From contig CACMIW010000005.1 in NCBI GenBank assembly GCA_902613845.1, forward strand, positions 1 to 60,534: DNA of 60,534 bases, in the 5' to 3' direction. Under the pieces are notes generated by a model. That model saw only the letters and a program-made list of their open reading frames with translations. It did not search any database and was not told the origin of the DNA. Below, one piece after another: positions 28,529-38,252 of the stretch; the stretch's first letter is position 1, and each line of letters starts with the position of its first letter. The position numbers and the translations under genes are program-made. Source of the stretch: an uncultured Alphaproteobacteria bacterium. Lineage in GTDB: Bacteria; Pseudomonadota; Alphaproteobacteria; HIMB59.

Positions 28529-29907
28529 TGAACTTAAATGACTTAAAAAAAAAGGGTTTTAAGATTGTTACAAATTGGCAGGAATGTAATAAAAATACTA
28601 TTTTTCTATTTGATAGTAAAAATCAATCAAAATTTATTAAGTATATAAATTTAGCCATCAAAAAAAATTGTAATTTTTTTATTTGTAATATTAAGTTAAA
28701 GGGGAATATTAAAAAAAAATCGATTAATTTTTTTTTCTATAAAAATAACAAGGATTTAGAAAACATAGTTAAAATATTTTATAGATTTAATCGTCTTAAA
28801 TTAATTTTTGTTACAGGTACTAATGGTAAAACCTCCATTGCTTATGGTGCAAATAAATTATTTAATAAAAATGGACTAAGATCTTGTTACATAGGTACTT
28901 TAGGTTTTTTTATAAATTCAAAAAGAATTAAAAAACTGAGCAATACTACACCTTCATATTTTGAAATTCTTAATTTACTTCAATTTGCGAATGATAATTA
29001 CATAAAATTTGTTTTTATAGAAGTTTCCAGTATTGGATACTGTGAAGGAAGAATTGGAAATTTAAATTATAATTATTGTATTTTAACAAATTTAGAGTCC
29101 GATCACCTTGATTACCATAAAAATATAAATGATTATCATTTAGCTAAAATAAATCTTATTAAAGATCATAGATTGAAGAACTCAATTTTATTTTTACAGG
29201 ATTATAATTTAAAAAATATATTTAAAAGCTTTGATAAAAACTTACTTACCCAGGATAATTTTATATCTAAAAATAAAATATCCATAATTAATAAGAGTTT
29301 TAACCAATACCAAATAACCTTAAAGGACAAATCTTATAAAATAAACTCATATAATGATTTTATGGTTAAAAATATTATAACAATATTGATGGTTTATAAT
29401 AAAATTGCAAATAAATTTCCATTAAAAATTACTAAATCATTATTTCCACCTGGTAGATCTGAAATCATTTATAATAAAAAAAATAAAGTAATAATAATTG
29501 ATTATGCTCATTCAAAAGATGCATACGAAAATTTGTTAAACAAATTTCCTCTACTAAATAAAAGTGTAATAATTATTTATGGCTGTGGCGGTGATAGAGA
29601 TAAAACTAAAAGACCACAAATAGCCAAGGTAATCTCAAAGTATACAAAAATACAGATAATTACTGATGATAACCCAAGATATGAAGACCCAGCTTTAATC
29701 AGAGAAACTCTTATAAAGTATTCCTCAAACCCAATTGAGATCCCTAGTAGAAGAAAGGCTATAAAATTTGGAATAGATTACATAAAAAAAAATGATGGTA
29801 TTTTAATTATTGCTGGAAAAGGTCATGAAGATATACAAACATACAAAAATAAATCCTACTTATTTAATGATAAAGTAATTTCGTCAAATTATGCTAAAAA
29901 TTTATAA
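28528..29907 (+). CDS. murE: UDP-MurNAc-tripeptide synthetase MurE (meso-DAP adding)
   Basis: 459 residues. ATP loop TGTNGKTS at 96-103, NTTPS near 139, the carboxylated lysine candidate in HLAKINL near 207 and the motif DNPRYEDP at 381-388. DNPR is the signature of MurE that adds meso-diaminopimelate, so the wall should be of the DAP type. It acts in the cytosol on UDP-MurNAc-Ala-Glu. The ATG shares its A with the ftsI stop. Confidence 0.94.
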   Translation: MNLNDLKKKGFKIVTNWQECNKNTIFLFDSKNQSKFIKYINLAIKKNCNFFICNIKLKGNIKKKSINFFFYKNNKDLENIVKIFYRFNRLKLIFVTGTNGKTSIAYGANKLFNKNGLRSCYIGTLGFFINSKRIKKLSNTTPSYFEILNLLQFANDNYIKFVFIEVSSIGYCEGRIGNLNYNYCILTNLESDHLDYHKNINDYHLAKINLIKDHRLKNSILFLQDYNLKNIFKSFDKNLLTQDNFISKNKISIINKSFNQYQITLKDKSYKINSYNDFMVKNIITILMVYNKIANKFPLKITKSLFPPGRSEIIYNKKNKVIIIDYAHSKDAYENLLNKFPLLNKSVIIIYGCGGDRDKTKRPQIAKVISKYTKIQIITDDNPRYEDPALIRETLIKYSSNPIEIPSRRKAIKFGIDYIKKNDGILIIAGKGHEDIQTYKNKSYLFNDKVISSNYAKNL

Positions 29908-31189
29908 AATTATTGAAGATTTAAAATCGAAATATAAATCTGACATTGTTTTTGACACAAGATTAATAAAAAAAAATGATATTTTTATCGGTTTAAAAAC
30001 AAAAAATAATGATGGTAGCTTGTATTATAACGAAGCAATAAAAAAAAAAGCAGCGTTGGTAATTGTAAATATTTACAATACTCACCCAAAATTATTATAT
30101 GTTAAAGATACTCATCTATTTATAAAAAAGTTTTGCAAATTTATATTAGACTCTTATAAAGGTAAAATTATTGCTGTAACTGGATCTGTAGGTAAAACAA
30201 CATTTAAAGAGAATATTTTTCACATTCTAAAAAATAATAATATTAGCGCATATAGATCTTATAAAAATTTTAACAATATTCAGGGTTTGCAGTTTTCTAT
30301 AATGAATATGAATTTAAAAAGTAAATATTCTATATTCGAATTAGGAATTAATAACCCTAAAGAGATGCTTAAATTAGTTAATACTTTACAACCACATTAT
30401 TGCCTAGTTACAGGTATTGAAAATTCTCATATTGGTAATTTTAGAAATTTTAGACATCTTGTAGATAACAAACTAAAAATATTCAAATCTAAAAGACTTA
30501 TTAGTGGGTTAGTCAACTACAATTATGAACCTCATTATATTAATAATAAACTGAACCTAAAAGTTGATCTTATAAATTCTGAAAATCTGAAAAAATTTAT
30601 TATCTCAAATAAAAAAATATATAAAGTAAATTTTATTTATAATAAAAGAAAATACTTTATAGAGTCATCTAGAGGGGAATTTTATATTAACATTGCTATA
30701 ATATCTTTTTTATTCATTAAAAAATTTATAAAGAAAATTAAATTTAAAAATTTTTTTTATGATGAGTCAATTATTGAGTCCAGGGGTAAAGAAGTTTTGA
30801 CTTATATAGGAAGTAAAAAAATTAAATTTTATGATCACAGTTATAATGCAAGTCCATATTCACTAAATAAACAAATTTTAATCTTTAGTAAGAGAAATAT
30901 TAAACAAAAAGCATATATTTTAGGTTCCATGAAGGAACTAGGAGATCAATCAGATTTTTTTCACATGCAAATTATTGAATTAGCAACTAAATTAAATTTA
31001 AGAAAAATAATTTTTATAGGAGACGAATTCTATAAGTTTAAAAAAAAATTTGATAAATTTATTTTTTACAAGAATTATATGCCAGCTATCAATTATTTGA
31101 ATACAGAAATTAATAATATAAAAAATATATTTGTGATGGGTTCAAGATTAAACAAACTAGATAAGATAATAAAACAATATGTTAGGTGA
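29891..31189 (+). CDS. murF: UDP-MurNAc-pentapeptide synthetase MurF
   Basis: 432 residues. ATP loop VTGSVGKTTFKENI at about 96-109, the SYKNFNNIQGLQFSIMNM segment, ELGINNPKEM, and YNASPYSLNKQI with LGSMKELGDQSDFFH in the C-terminal ligase domain. It joins D-Ala-D-Ala to the tripeptide precursor in the cytosol. It overlaps murE by 17 bases and mraY by 11 bases. The sequence is very lysine- and asparagine-rich, in line with the AT bias. Confidence 0.93.
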   Translation: MLKIYKIIEDLKSKYKSDIVFDTRLIKKNDIFIGLKTKNNDGSLYYNEAIKKKAALVIVNIYNTHPKLLYVKDTHLFIKKFCKFILDSYKGKIIAVTGSVGKTTFKENIFHILKNNNISAYRSYKNFNNIQGLQFSIMNMNLKSKYSIFELGINNPKEMLKLVNTLQPHYCLVTGIENSHIGNFRNFRHLVDNKLKIFKSKRLISGLVNYNYEPHYINNKLNLKVDLINSENLKKFIISNKKIYKVNFIYNKRKYFIESSRGEFYINIAIISFLFIKKFIKKIKFKNFFYDESIIESRGKEVLTYIGSKKIKFYDHSYNASPYSLNKQILIFSKRNIKQKAYILGSMKELGDQSDFFHMQIIELATKLNLRKIIFIGDEFYKFKKKFDKFIFYKNYMPAINYLNTEINNIKNIFVMGSRLNKLDKIIKQYVR

Positions 31190-32255
31190 TTTATTATATT
31201 CTCTAAGAGATACACAATTTTTATTTAATTTATTTGGTTATATTTCTTTTAGGTCGGGCTTATCCTTGGTCACCTCTTTTTTAATAGTCTTAATACTTAT
31301 GCCTCATTGGGTTAGAATTCAAAAAAGTGCTTTTCCTAGCGGACAACCTATAAGAAATGATGGTCCGGATACACATTACTATAAAAAAGGAACTCCAACG
31401 TTAGGCGGTGTGCTCATTCTTTTTTCAATAATTTTAAGTTCAATTTTGTGGACTTCGAATTTCTCAAGTTTTAACTATATATTGATTTTGACATTAATTT
31501 TATTTGGATTGATAGGTTTTTTTGATGACTTCCAAAAAGTTAAATTAGGTAAGGGAATAACATCTAAAATTAAATTTTTATGTCAACTATCAGCTACATT
31601 AATTATCTATTTTACTATTAAATATAATGGATTTGATTTAAACCAATTTAGCATTCCTTTTTTAAAAAATGTTTCAATTGAACTTGGCTATTTTTACTTT
31701 GTTCTAATTCTATTTATTGTAATTGGTTCAACAAATGCAACCAATTTGACTGATGGATTAGATGGATTAGTAACAATGCCTTTGATATTTGTATTTCTTA
31801 CATTTGCTGTATTTGCATATGTTTTGGGTAACATGAATTTTTCTGATTATCTTTTAGTTAATTATATAAACGGATCAGGAGAAATTGTAATTTTTTGTAC
31901 CTCAGCAATTGGAGCATTACTCGGTTTCTTATGGTTTAACTCAAGTCCTGCATCTATATTTATGGGAGATACAGGATCACAATCCTTAGGCGCTTCATTA
32001 GCCGTAACATCAATCCTTCTAAAACAAGAAATAGTATTAGCTGTTGCTGGAGGTCTATTTGTAATTGAAACTTTATCTGTCATGATACAAGTTACATATT
32101 TTAGATTATCAAAAGGAAAAAGAGTATTTTTGATGGCCCCACTTCATCATCATTATGAAAAAAAAGGACTATCAGAACAAAAAATAGTAATTAGATTTTG
32201 GATATTAAGTTTCCTTTTTTGTTTGTTAGCTTTATCACTTTTAAAAATTAGATAA
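31179..32255 (+). CDS. mraY: Phospho-MurNAc-pentapeptide translocase MraY
   Basis: 358 residues, about ten membrane helices. Family motifs: KKGTPTLGGVLIL, FFDDFQKV (the DD pair), NATNLTDGLDGL, FMGDTGSQSLGA and the histidine-rich MAPLHHHYEKKG loop. It transfers phospho-MurNAc-pentapeptide to undecaprenyl phosphate, forming lipid I at the inner membrane. The most conserved gene of the cluster. murD starts directly after its stop. Confidence 0.97.
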   Translation: MLGDLLYSLRDTQFLFNLFGYISFRSGLSLVTSFLIVLILMPHWVRIQKSAFPSGQPIRNDGPDTHYYKKGTPTLGGVLILFSIILSSILWTSNFSSFNYILILTLILFGLIGFFDDFQKVKLGKGITSKIKFLCQLSATLIIYFTIKYNGFDLNQFSIPFLKNVSIELGYFYFVLILFIVIGSTNATNLTDGLDGLVTMPLIFVFLTFAVFAYVLGNMNFSDYLLVNYINGSGEIVIFCTSAIGALLGFLWFNSSPASIFMGDTGSQSLGASLAVTSILLKQEIVLAVAGGLFVIETLSVMIQVTYFRLSKGKRVFLMAPLHHHYEKKGLSEQKIVIRFWILSFLFCLLALSLLKIR

Positions 32256-33500
32256 TTGATAAAATTAAATAAAAAATTTTTAATTTATGGATATGGTGTA
32301 AGCGGGAAATCAGTAGAAAAATATCTTATAAATAATAATTGTAATTTTAATATATATGATGATTTTAAAAAAATTATAAATAAAAGAGTAATTAGCAAAA
32401 AGTATTTAGAAAATAAAATTAATCAATATAGTTATTTCGTAGTATCTCCATCGATCAAGATTGAAAAAAATCATTTTTTATATAAACATAAAAATAAAAT
32501 TTTAATAGATTTAGATTTTTTAAGTTTAGAAATATCGTCGCAAAAAATATTGGGCATAACAGGAACAGAGGGTAAATCTTCAACTTGTAGTTATATTAAT
32601 CAAATACTTTCAAAAAAATATAAAACTAAAATTATTGGCAATTTTGGAAATACTATTTTGGACAAAACAAATTTAAACAAATATTTATCAAAAATAGATA
32701 TTTTAATTATTGAATTAAGTTCATATCAATTAGATAAATTGAAATTTTTAAAATTACATTATGCTCTGATTACAAATATATTTAGTGATCATTTAGATTA
32801 CCATAGAAATATAAAAAATTACATTAGCTCTAAATTTCGAATACAAGATTTTTTATATAAAAATTCACCTTTATTTTTATCAAATAACTTATTTCTAAAA
32901 CATCGAAGTCATGTAAAAATTGATAAAAATAGATTAATTTTGAATGATAAAAAAATAATACATAAAAAAGAACTCCCCAACCATATTAGAGAATTAAATT
33001 TATATTCAATTAAAAATTTGATTTATTTTATCGACTCACGAATAAAAATAAAAAATATTAATGTTTCTGATGATTTAAGTCATAGAATTCAGCTAATTTA
33101 TAATAAAAATTCCCTAAAAATTTATAATGATAGCAAGTGCACTAACTTAAATAACGCTGTTTATAAAAATAATTTAATAAATAGTTCAAAAAAAATTTTA
33201 ATTCTTGGAGGCATACTTAAGAAACAAGATAAAAATTTAAAATTTAATATTAAAAATACATTAGTGCTAACATTTGGTAGTCAAAGAGATTTATTTATTA
33301 ATCAATTAAATCTTATTGACTCTAATTATTTTAAATTTAATAGACTTATTGAATTAATAAACTTTCTCAAATTAATAGTTAAATTACGTAAATATGAATA
33401 TATACTTTTTTCTCCTGGTGGTGAGTCTTTTGACTCCTTTAAAAATTATATAGATCGTGGAAATTATTTTAATCGACTCATAAATAAAGCCATACCTTGA
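32256..33500 (+). CDS. murD: UDP-MurNAc-L-alanine:D-glutamate ligase MurD
   Basis: 414 residues from a TTG start immediately after the mraY stop. An N-terminal Rossmann-like YGYGVSGKS, the ATP loop ITGTEGKSSTCS (Glu in place of the usual Asn), LSSYQLDKLK, NIFSDHLDYH, and HRIQ with NDSKCTN in the C-terminal half match MurD. It adds D-Glu to UDP-MurNAc-Ala. Divergent from well-known homologues but all motifs are in order. The stop overlaps the TTG start of ftsW. Confidence 0.9.
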   Translation: MIKLNKKFLIYGYGVSGKSVEKYLINNNCNFNIYDDFKKIINKRVISKKYLENKINQYSYFVVSPSIKIEKNHFLYKHKNKILIDLDFLSLEISSQKILGITGTEGKSSTCSYINQILSKKYKTKIIGNFGNTILDKTNLNKYLSKIDILIIELSSYQLDKLKFLKLHYALITNIFSDHLDYHRNIKNYISSKFRIQDFLYKNSPLFLSNNLFLKHRSHVKIDKNRLILNDKKIIHKKELPNHIRELNLYSIKNLIYFIDSRIKIKNINVSDDLSHRIQLIYNKNSLKIYNDSKCTNLNNAVYKNNLINSSKKILILGGILKKQDKNLKFNIKNTLVLTFGSQRDLFINQLNLIDSNYFKFNRLIELINFLKLIVKLRKYEYILFSPGGESFDSFKNYIDRGNYFNRLINKAIP

Positions 33501-34597
33501 AAAATATACTTTTTAGAGATGACAAAAGTTTATTAGGATCTAATTGGTATATATTATCAAAAAAGCTTTTTATAATTCCATTTATTTTATCATTCATTGG
33601 CATCCTTGCTATTTATTCTTTAATAGGTACTGAATATTCTATTTTATTAATACTAAAACATATTATTTTTTTATCTATATCTCTGGGTGTTTTAATTTTT
33701 ATATCTTTATTGCCTAAAAATAATTTAAGAAAATTTCTAAATATCTTGAGTATTTTTTTTATTTTACTTTTATTAATTGTGCCAATTTTTGGATATGAAA
33801 TTAAAGGTGCAACGAGATGGTTAAGTTTTAATTTTATTTCTATTCAGCCTTCTGAATTACTAAAAGGACCTCTTATTTGTATGTTTTCTTGGTTTTGTTA
33901 TTTATATACTAAAACAAAAAATAATTTTTATTTATTATTAAGTTTTGTAATATTAAGTACAGTTATAATACTTCTACTTCTTCAACCAGATATAGGAACA
34001 TTATTGGTTTATATTTCAATTTTTTCTTTAATTTTAATTTTATATTTTAGAAATTTAAAACTTTTTATTTTATTAGCATTTATAGGATTATTTTTCCTGT
34101 TAATTTCTTATTTTTCGTTTGATCATGTTGCATACAGAATTGACAATTTCCTAAATGGCGACAATTCTCAAGTTTCGAAAAGTTTATCAGCAATTAAAAC
34201 TGGTGGGTTATTTGGTGTAGGTTTGGGTGAAGGTCAACTTAAATACTCAATCCCTGAGTCCCATAATGACTTTATATTTGCTATTTTAATTGAGGAATTT
34301 GGAGTCTTATTTGGTCTATTTGTTGCCTTTTTGTATCCAGTATTTTTCATAATGGTAAGAAGATCTATTTTGAGTCCATCAAATTTATTTATTACTAATA
34401 CGATTTTCAGTTTATGCTTTATGATGTGTTTGCAAGCATTTGTGAATATAGGTTCTTCTATTAAACTTATACCACCTACTGGAATGACATTGCCATTTAT
34501 TAGCTACGGAGGATCATCAATGCTTTCTTATGCTATAATATTTGGTACAGTCATAAACTTTAGTAAGAATGAAGAGAGTACTGCAAATAATTCATAG
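33497..34597 (+). CDS. ftsW: SEDS-family peptidoglycan glycosyltransferase FtsW
   Basis: 366 residues from a TTG start overlapping the murD stop, with nine or ten membrane helices. SEDS motifs: KGATRWLSF with IQPSELLKGP, LLLQPDIGTLL, GGLFGVGLGEGQLKYSIPES, HNDFIFAILIEEFG and PPTGMTLPFISYGGSS. It polymerises septal glycan strands together with FtsI. In most alphaproteobacteria murG follows; here the next gene is an amidotransferase that overlaps the ftsW 3' end by 29 bases. Confidence 0.95.
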   Translation: MKNILFRDDKSLLGSNWYILSKKLFIIPFILSFIGILAIYSLIGTEYSILLILKHIIFLSISLGVLIFISLLPKNNLRKFLNILSIFFILLLLIVPIFGYEIKGATRWLSFNFISIQPSELLKGPLICMFSWFCYLYTKTKNNFYLLLSFVILSTVIILLLLQPDIGTLLVYISIFSLILILYFRNLKLFILLAFIGLFFLLISYFSFDHVAYRIDNFLNGDNSQVSKSLSAIKTGGLFGVGLGEGQLKYSIPESHNDFIFAILIEEFGVLFGLFVAFLYPVFFIMVRRSILSPSNLFITNTIFSLCFMMCLQAFVNIGSSIKLIPPTGMTLPFISYGGSSMLSYAIIFGTVINFSKNEESTANNS

Positions 34598-35240
34598 TGA
34601 AGTTGCTGACGTAAGCGTAGTATCAAAATTTTTTCAAAAAAAACATAAAACCTCTACAATTTTTTATAAAAATTTACATTTTTTAAAAAAAAAAGATATC
34701 GATCAATTTGATTTATTTATTTTTCACGGTGGTAAACAGAGTGCAAATAGTAAATCAAAGGCTATTTCTTATGAATATAAATTTCTGAATTATATAATAA
34801 AAAAAAATAAACAGATTGTCGGTATTTGTTTAGGTGCTCAATTAATCGCAAAAATCTTTGGTTCAAAAATATCTAAATCAAAAACTAAATTATTTGAGTG
34901 TGGTTATAAGAAAAATTTAAAAAAAAATAATAAAGTTTTTAAAAATAATTTATCTTTTTTACAATTTCACACAGAGGGTATTTCCTATAATAAAAATATG
35001 GAACTATTATCTAAGGGTATTTTGTATGAAGTAGACTCTTTTAAAATAAAAAGAAAAGATATATATGGTTTTCAATTCCACCCAGAAGTAACATCTAATA
35101 CTATAAAAAGATGGCACGATATAGTTAAAATAAAATATCCATATATAGATAATTTAAATAAAATAATGAAAGACTTTAAAAAATACCAGTTTAAAAATTA
35201 TGATTGGTTTCAAAGTTTTTTATTAAAGCTTTTAAAATGA
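34569..35240 (+). CDS. Class I glutamine amidotransferase-like protein (GMP synthase-like)
   Basis: 223 residues. A nucleophile elbow GICLGAQLIA with Cys87, plus His171 and Glu173 in FQFHPEVT, complete the class I glutaminase triad. The oxyanion-side HGG motif is at 53-55. The protein stands alone without a synthetase domain, so its acceptor is unknown. Homologues are loosely called GMP synthase-like. The ATG lies inside the ftsW 3' end, and the stop overlaps the next start (ATGA), so it is read from the dcw transcript. Confidence 0.85.
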   Translation: MKRVLQIIHSEVADVSVVSKFFQKKHKTSTIFYKNLHFLKKKDIDQFDLFIFHGGKQSANSKSKAISYEYKFLNYIIKKNKQIVGICLGAQLIAKIFGSKISKSKTKLFECGYKKNLKKNNKVFKNNLSFLQFHTEGISYNKNMELLSKGILYEVDSFKIKRKDIYGFQFHPEVTSNTIKRWHDIVKIKYPYIDNLNKIMKDFKKYQFKNYDWFQSFLLKLLK

Positions 35241-36157
35241 TAAATATTATATTTTCAGAAGAATACAAAAATCATGATACAGGAAGTCATCCTGAGTCAA
35301 TCAAAAGGATAGAGGTTGTAAATAATTTAATAAAAGAAGAGTATTCAAAACATAATTTTATTGAACCGACTATTGCTGAAAAACAAATTATATCTTTGGT
35401 GCATGATATTAATTATGTGAATTATATCTTTGATTCTATTCCTACTTCCGGTTTTACTCATCTTGATCCTGATACAATTGCTTGTCCAAATAGTTTAAAT
35501 AGCTATCTTCTTGCTGTTGGTGGTAGTGTTGATGCAGTTAACTATATTATAGATAATAAAAATAAAGGTGTTTTCTTTTGTGCACATAGACCGCCAGGTC
35601 ATCATGCTGAGAGCAATAAAGCTATGGGATTTGGAGTATTTAACAACGTCGCCATTTCAGCTCAATATGCATTAAATACTGGTAAATTTAAAAAAATATT
35701 AATTGTAGATTTTGATGTGCATCATGGAAATGGTACTCAACATATTTTTGAAAATAACCCTAATATTTACTACGCATCAAGTCATCAATACCCTTATTAT
35801 CCAGGGACTGGATCACTTGACGAAGTTGGTGTTGGGAATATATTTAACTGTCCATTACCTAGCGATTGTGATACTAGCACTTTTAGATCCTTATTTGGAA
35901 AAAATATAGTTGATAAAATTGATACAAAATTTGATTTGATATATTTCTCTGCTGGTTTTGATGCACATAAATTAGATCCTCTAGCATCTATAAATTTAGA
36001 GGATGGTGACTTTTATTGGGTGACAAAAATTATATTGGAAAAATTTGCAAATAATGTTCCAATAATATCTGTCTTAGAGGGCGGATACGATATGATGGGT
36101 TTGCATAATGGTTTGAATAACCATCTTAAAAGATTAGTTGAGTACTCAAATGAATAA
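35237..36157 (+). CDS. Histone deacetylase-family (AcuC/acetylpolyamine amidohydrolase-like) hydrolase
   Basis: 306 residues from the ATG that overlaps the upstream stop; an earlier in-frame ATG at 35204 would give a longer and less likely N-terminus. Zinc-hydrolase motifs: RPPGHHAES (paired His), DFDVHHGNGTQ (metal Asp/His), AGFDAHKLDPLA (metal Asp) and LEGGYD. It removes acetyl groups from an unknown small molecule or protein lysine. The pairing with xseB and dxs downstream is a common alphaproteobacterial arrangement. Confidence 0.92.
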   Translation: MINIIFSEEYKNHDTGSHPESIKRIEVVNNLIKEEYSKHNFIEPTIAEKQIISLVHDINYVNYIFDSIPTSGFTHLDPDTIACPNSLNSYLLAVGGSVDAVNYIIDNKNKGVFFCAHRPPGHHAESNKAMGFGVFNNVAISAQYALNTGKFKKILIVDFDVHHGNGTQHIFENNPNIYYASSHQYPYYPGTGSLDEVGVGNIFNCPLPSDCDTSTFRSLFGKNIVDKIDTKFDLIYFSAGFDAHKLDPLASINLEDGDFYWVTKIILEKFANNVPIISVLEGGYDMMGLHNGLNNHLKRLVEYSNE

Positions 36158-36374
36158 AAAAAAAGAAAATAACTTTGAAAGTGCACTAAAAAGATTGGAG
36201 GAAATATCTGATTTATTAGAGAATGAAGATACTCCCCTTGAGGATAGTATAAAGCTATTTGAAGAGGGGATAGAGCTAAAAGAATTTTGCGAAGACAAAC
36301 TAAAATCTGCAAAACTTAAAATAGATAAAATTGTGAAGAGAAATAAATCTTTAACTTCAACAGAATTCAAATAA
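36150..36374 (+). CDS. xseB: Exodeoxyribonuclease VII small subunit
   Basis: 74 residues from ATG 36150; an upstream in-frame TTG at 36138 would add only four residues. The FESALKRLEEISDLLENEDTPLEDS core and KLFEEGIEL are characteristic of XseB, a small helical hairpin that binds the XseA catalytic subunit (not in the window). It overlaps the HDAC-like gene by 8 bases and precedes dxs by 12 bases. In related genomes ispA often sits between xseB and dxs; it is absent here. Confidence 0.93.
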   Translation: MNKKKENNFESALKRLEEISDLLENEDTPLEDSIKLFEEGIELKEFCEDKLKSAKLKIDKIVKRNKSLTSTEFK

Positions 36375-36386
36375 CTTAAAATTCTA

Positions 36387-38252
36387 ATGTCAATTTTAAG
36401 TAAAATTAACCTGCCTAAAGATTTAAAGAAATTATCATTTAATCAATTACGAAAACTTAATGATGAGTTAAGAGATTATACAATTCAAGTAGTATCGAAA
36501 ACAGGAGGTCATTTAGGAGCTTGTTTGGGAGTAATAGAATTAACATCAGCTTTACATTATGTCTTTAATACTCCAAGAGATAAAATTATCTGGGATGTAG
36601 GTCATCAAACTTACCCCCATAAAATATTAACTGGTAGAAAAAGCAAAATTCATACATTAAGAAAAAAAAATGGTTTATCAGGTTTTACTAAAAGATCTGA
36701 GAGCATTTATGATCCTTTTGGAGCTGCACATAGCTCTACTTCTGTTTCAGCCAATTTAGGGATTACGGCTGCCAGAGATATGCTCAATCAAAATTTTGAT
36801 GTTATTAGCATTATTGGTGATGGTGCTATTAGTGCAGGATTGGCTTATGAAGGTCTAAACAATTTAGGGCATTTAAATAAAAATTCCCTGATTATTTTAA
36901 ATGATAATGAAATGTCTATAGCAGAACCAGTAGGTGCAATGAGCAAATATCTTGTAAAACTATTAAGTTCAAAATCATATGAAAGCTTTAGAGATATCAT
37001 AAAAAATTTTACTAAAAGATTACCCAACGAAGTAGGGGATTTTGCAAAAAAAACTGAGGGTTATTTAAAAGGATATTTAACTGGAAATACATTATTTGAA
37101 GAACTTGGTTTGAACTATTTAGGCCCTATTGACGGACACAATCTAAAATTATTAGTTCAATTATTTAAAAAATACAAAAATAAGGAATTACATGGTCCTG
37201 TTTTTTTACATTTAATTACTAAAAAAGGAAAAGGTTACAAACCTGCAGAAAGTTCAAAAGATAAATTTCACGGCGTTTCTTCTTTTAACTTAAAAACTGG
37301 TGTTCAAAATAAATCTAAAGAAAAAACATTCACTAATGTTGTAAGTGATACTCTTTTAAAATTAGCAAAAAAGGATAATAAAATAGTTGCTATCACAGCT
37401 GCTATGCCCTCAGGAACAGGTTTGGATAAATTCAAAGAAATTTTCCCAAATCGTTTCTATGATGTAGGAATAGCAGAACAACATGCTGTAACCTTTGCTG
37501 GAGGTATGGCGACTGAAAAAGTTAAGCCTTTTGTGGCAATATATTCTACCTTTTTGCAAAGGGCATATGATCAAATAATACATGATATTGCAATTCAGTC
37601 TTTGCCAGTTAGATTTTTAATAGATAGATCAGGTTTTGTTGGTGCTGATGGAGCTACTCATGCAGGATCTTTCGATTTGAGTTATTTATGTTGCTTACCA
37701 AATTTCATAGTTATGGCTCCTTCAAGTGGAGAGGAATTAAAGAATATGATTAAATTATCTATGACTCTTAATGACAAACCATCTGCAATCAGATATCCAA
37801 GAAATTTAGCCAATGATTACAATGAAAAAGCTAAGTTTAATAAAATTAAATTGGGTGAAGCAAAACTAGTAAAAAAAGGAAAAAGAATTGCTTTTCTTAG
37901 TTTAGGCACTCGGCTACAAAAAATCTTGGAGGTTTCTGAATTAATTAAAAAAAATTATAAATTTCAATGTAGTGTGTTGGACATGAGATTTGCTAAACCG
38001 ATAGATAAGAAATCCATTAATTCTCTTATAAAAAATCACGAAATTTTTGTAACCATAGAGGAGAACGCAATTGGAGGATTTTCAAGTCAAGTAAACGACT
38101 ATTTGTTAAATGAGTCATCAACAACACCAAAAATTTTAAATTTTTTTATGAAAGATAAATTTATTGATCAATCTGATATTGAGGATCAATACACTATATC
38201 GGGCATATCTTCAAAAAAAATATATGAAAAACTTACTAATTTTTTAAAGTGA
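36387..38252 (+). CDS. dxs: 1-deoxy-D-xylulose-5-phosphate synthase
   Basis: 621 residues. Thiamine diphosphate motif GDGAISAGLAYEGLNN, HQTYPHKILTGR at the active site, and the transketolase-like pyrimidine domain with GIAEQHAVTFAGG. It condenses pyruvate and glyceraldehyde 3-phosphate, the first step of the non-mevalonate isoprenoid pathway, which also supplies the undecaprenyl carrier used by MraY. The 3' end overlaps convergent aroC by 9 bases. Confidence 0.97.
   Translation: MSILSKINLPKDLKKLSFNQLRKLNDELRDYTIQVVSKTGGHLGACLGVIELTSALHYVFNTPRDKIIWDVGHQTYPHKILTGRKSKIHTLRKKNGLSGFTKRSESIYDPFGAAHSSTSVSANLGITAARDMLNQNFDVISIIGDGAISAGLAYEGLNNLGHLNKNSLIILNDNEMSIAEPVGAMSKYLVKLLSSKSYESFRDIIKNFTKRLPNEVGDFAKKTEGYLKGYLTGNTLFEELGLNYLGPIDGHNLKLLVQLFKKYKNKELHGPVFLHLITKKGKGYKPAESSKDKFHGVSSFNLKTGVQNKSKEKTFTNVVSDTLLKLAKKDNKIVAITAAMPSGTGLDKFKEIFPNRFYDVGIAEQHAVTFAGGMATEKVKPFVAIYSTFLQRAYDQIIHDIAIQSLPVRFLIDRSGFVGADGATHAGSFDLSYLCCLPNFIVMAPSSGEELKNMIKLSMTLNDKPSAIRYPRNLANDYNEKAKFNKIKLGEAKLVKKGKRIAFLSLGTRLQKILEVSELIKKNYKFQCSVLDMRFAKPIDKKSINSLIKNHEIFVTIEENAIGGFSSQVNDYLLNESSTTPKILNFFMKDKFIDQSDIEDQYTISGISSKKIYEKLTNFLK

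Noticed and set aside
34569-36157. Possible novel lysine-acetylation or defence system from the amidotransferase-HDAC pair
   Set aside because: HDAC-like genes next to xseB and dxs are common in alphaproteobacteria, and the amidotransferase is a generic family. Nothing beyond adjacency supports a joint system.
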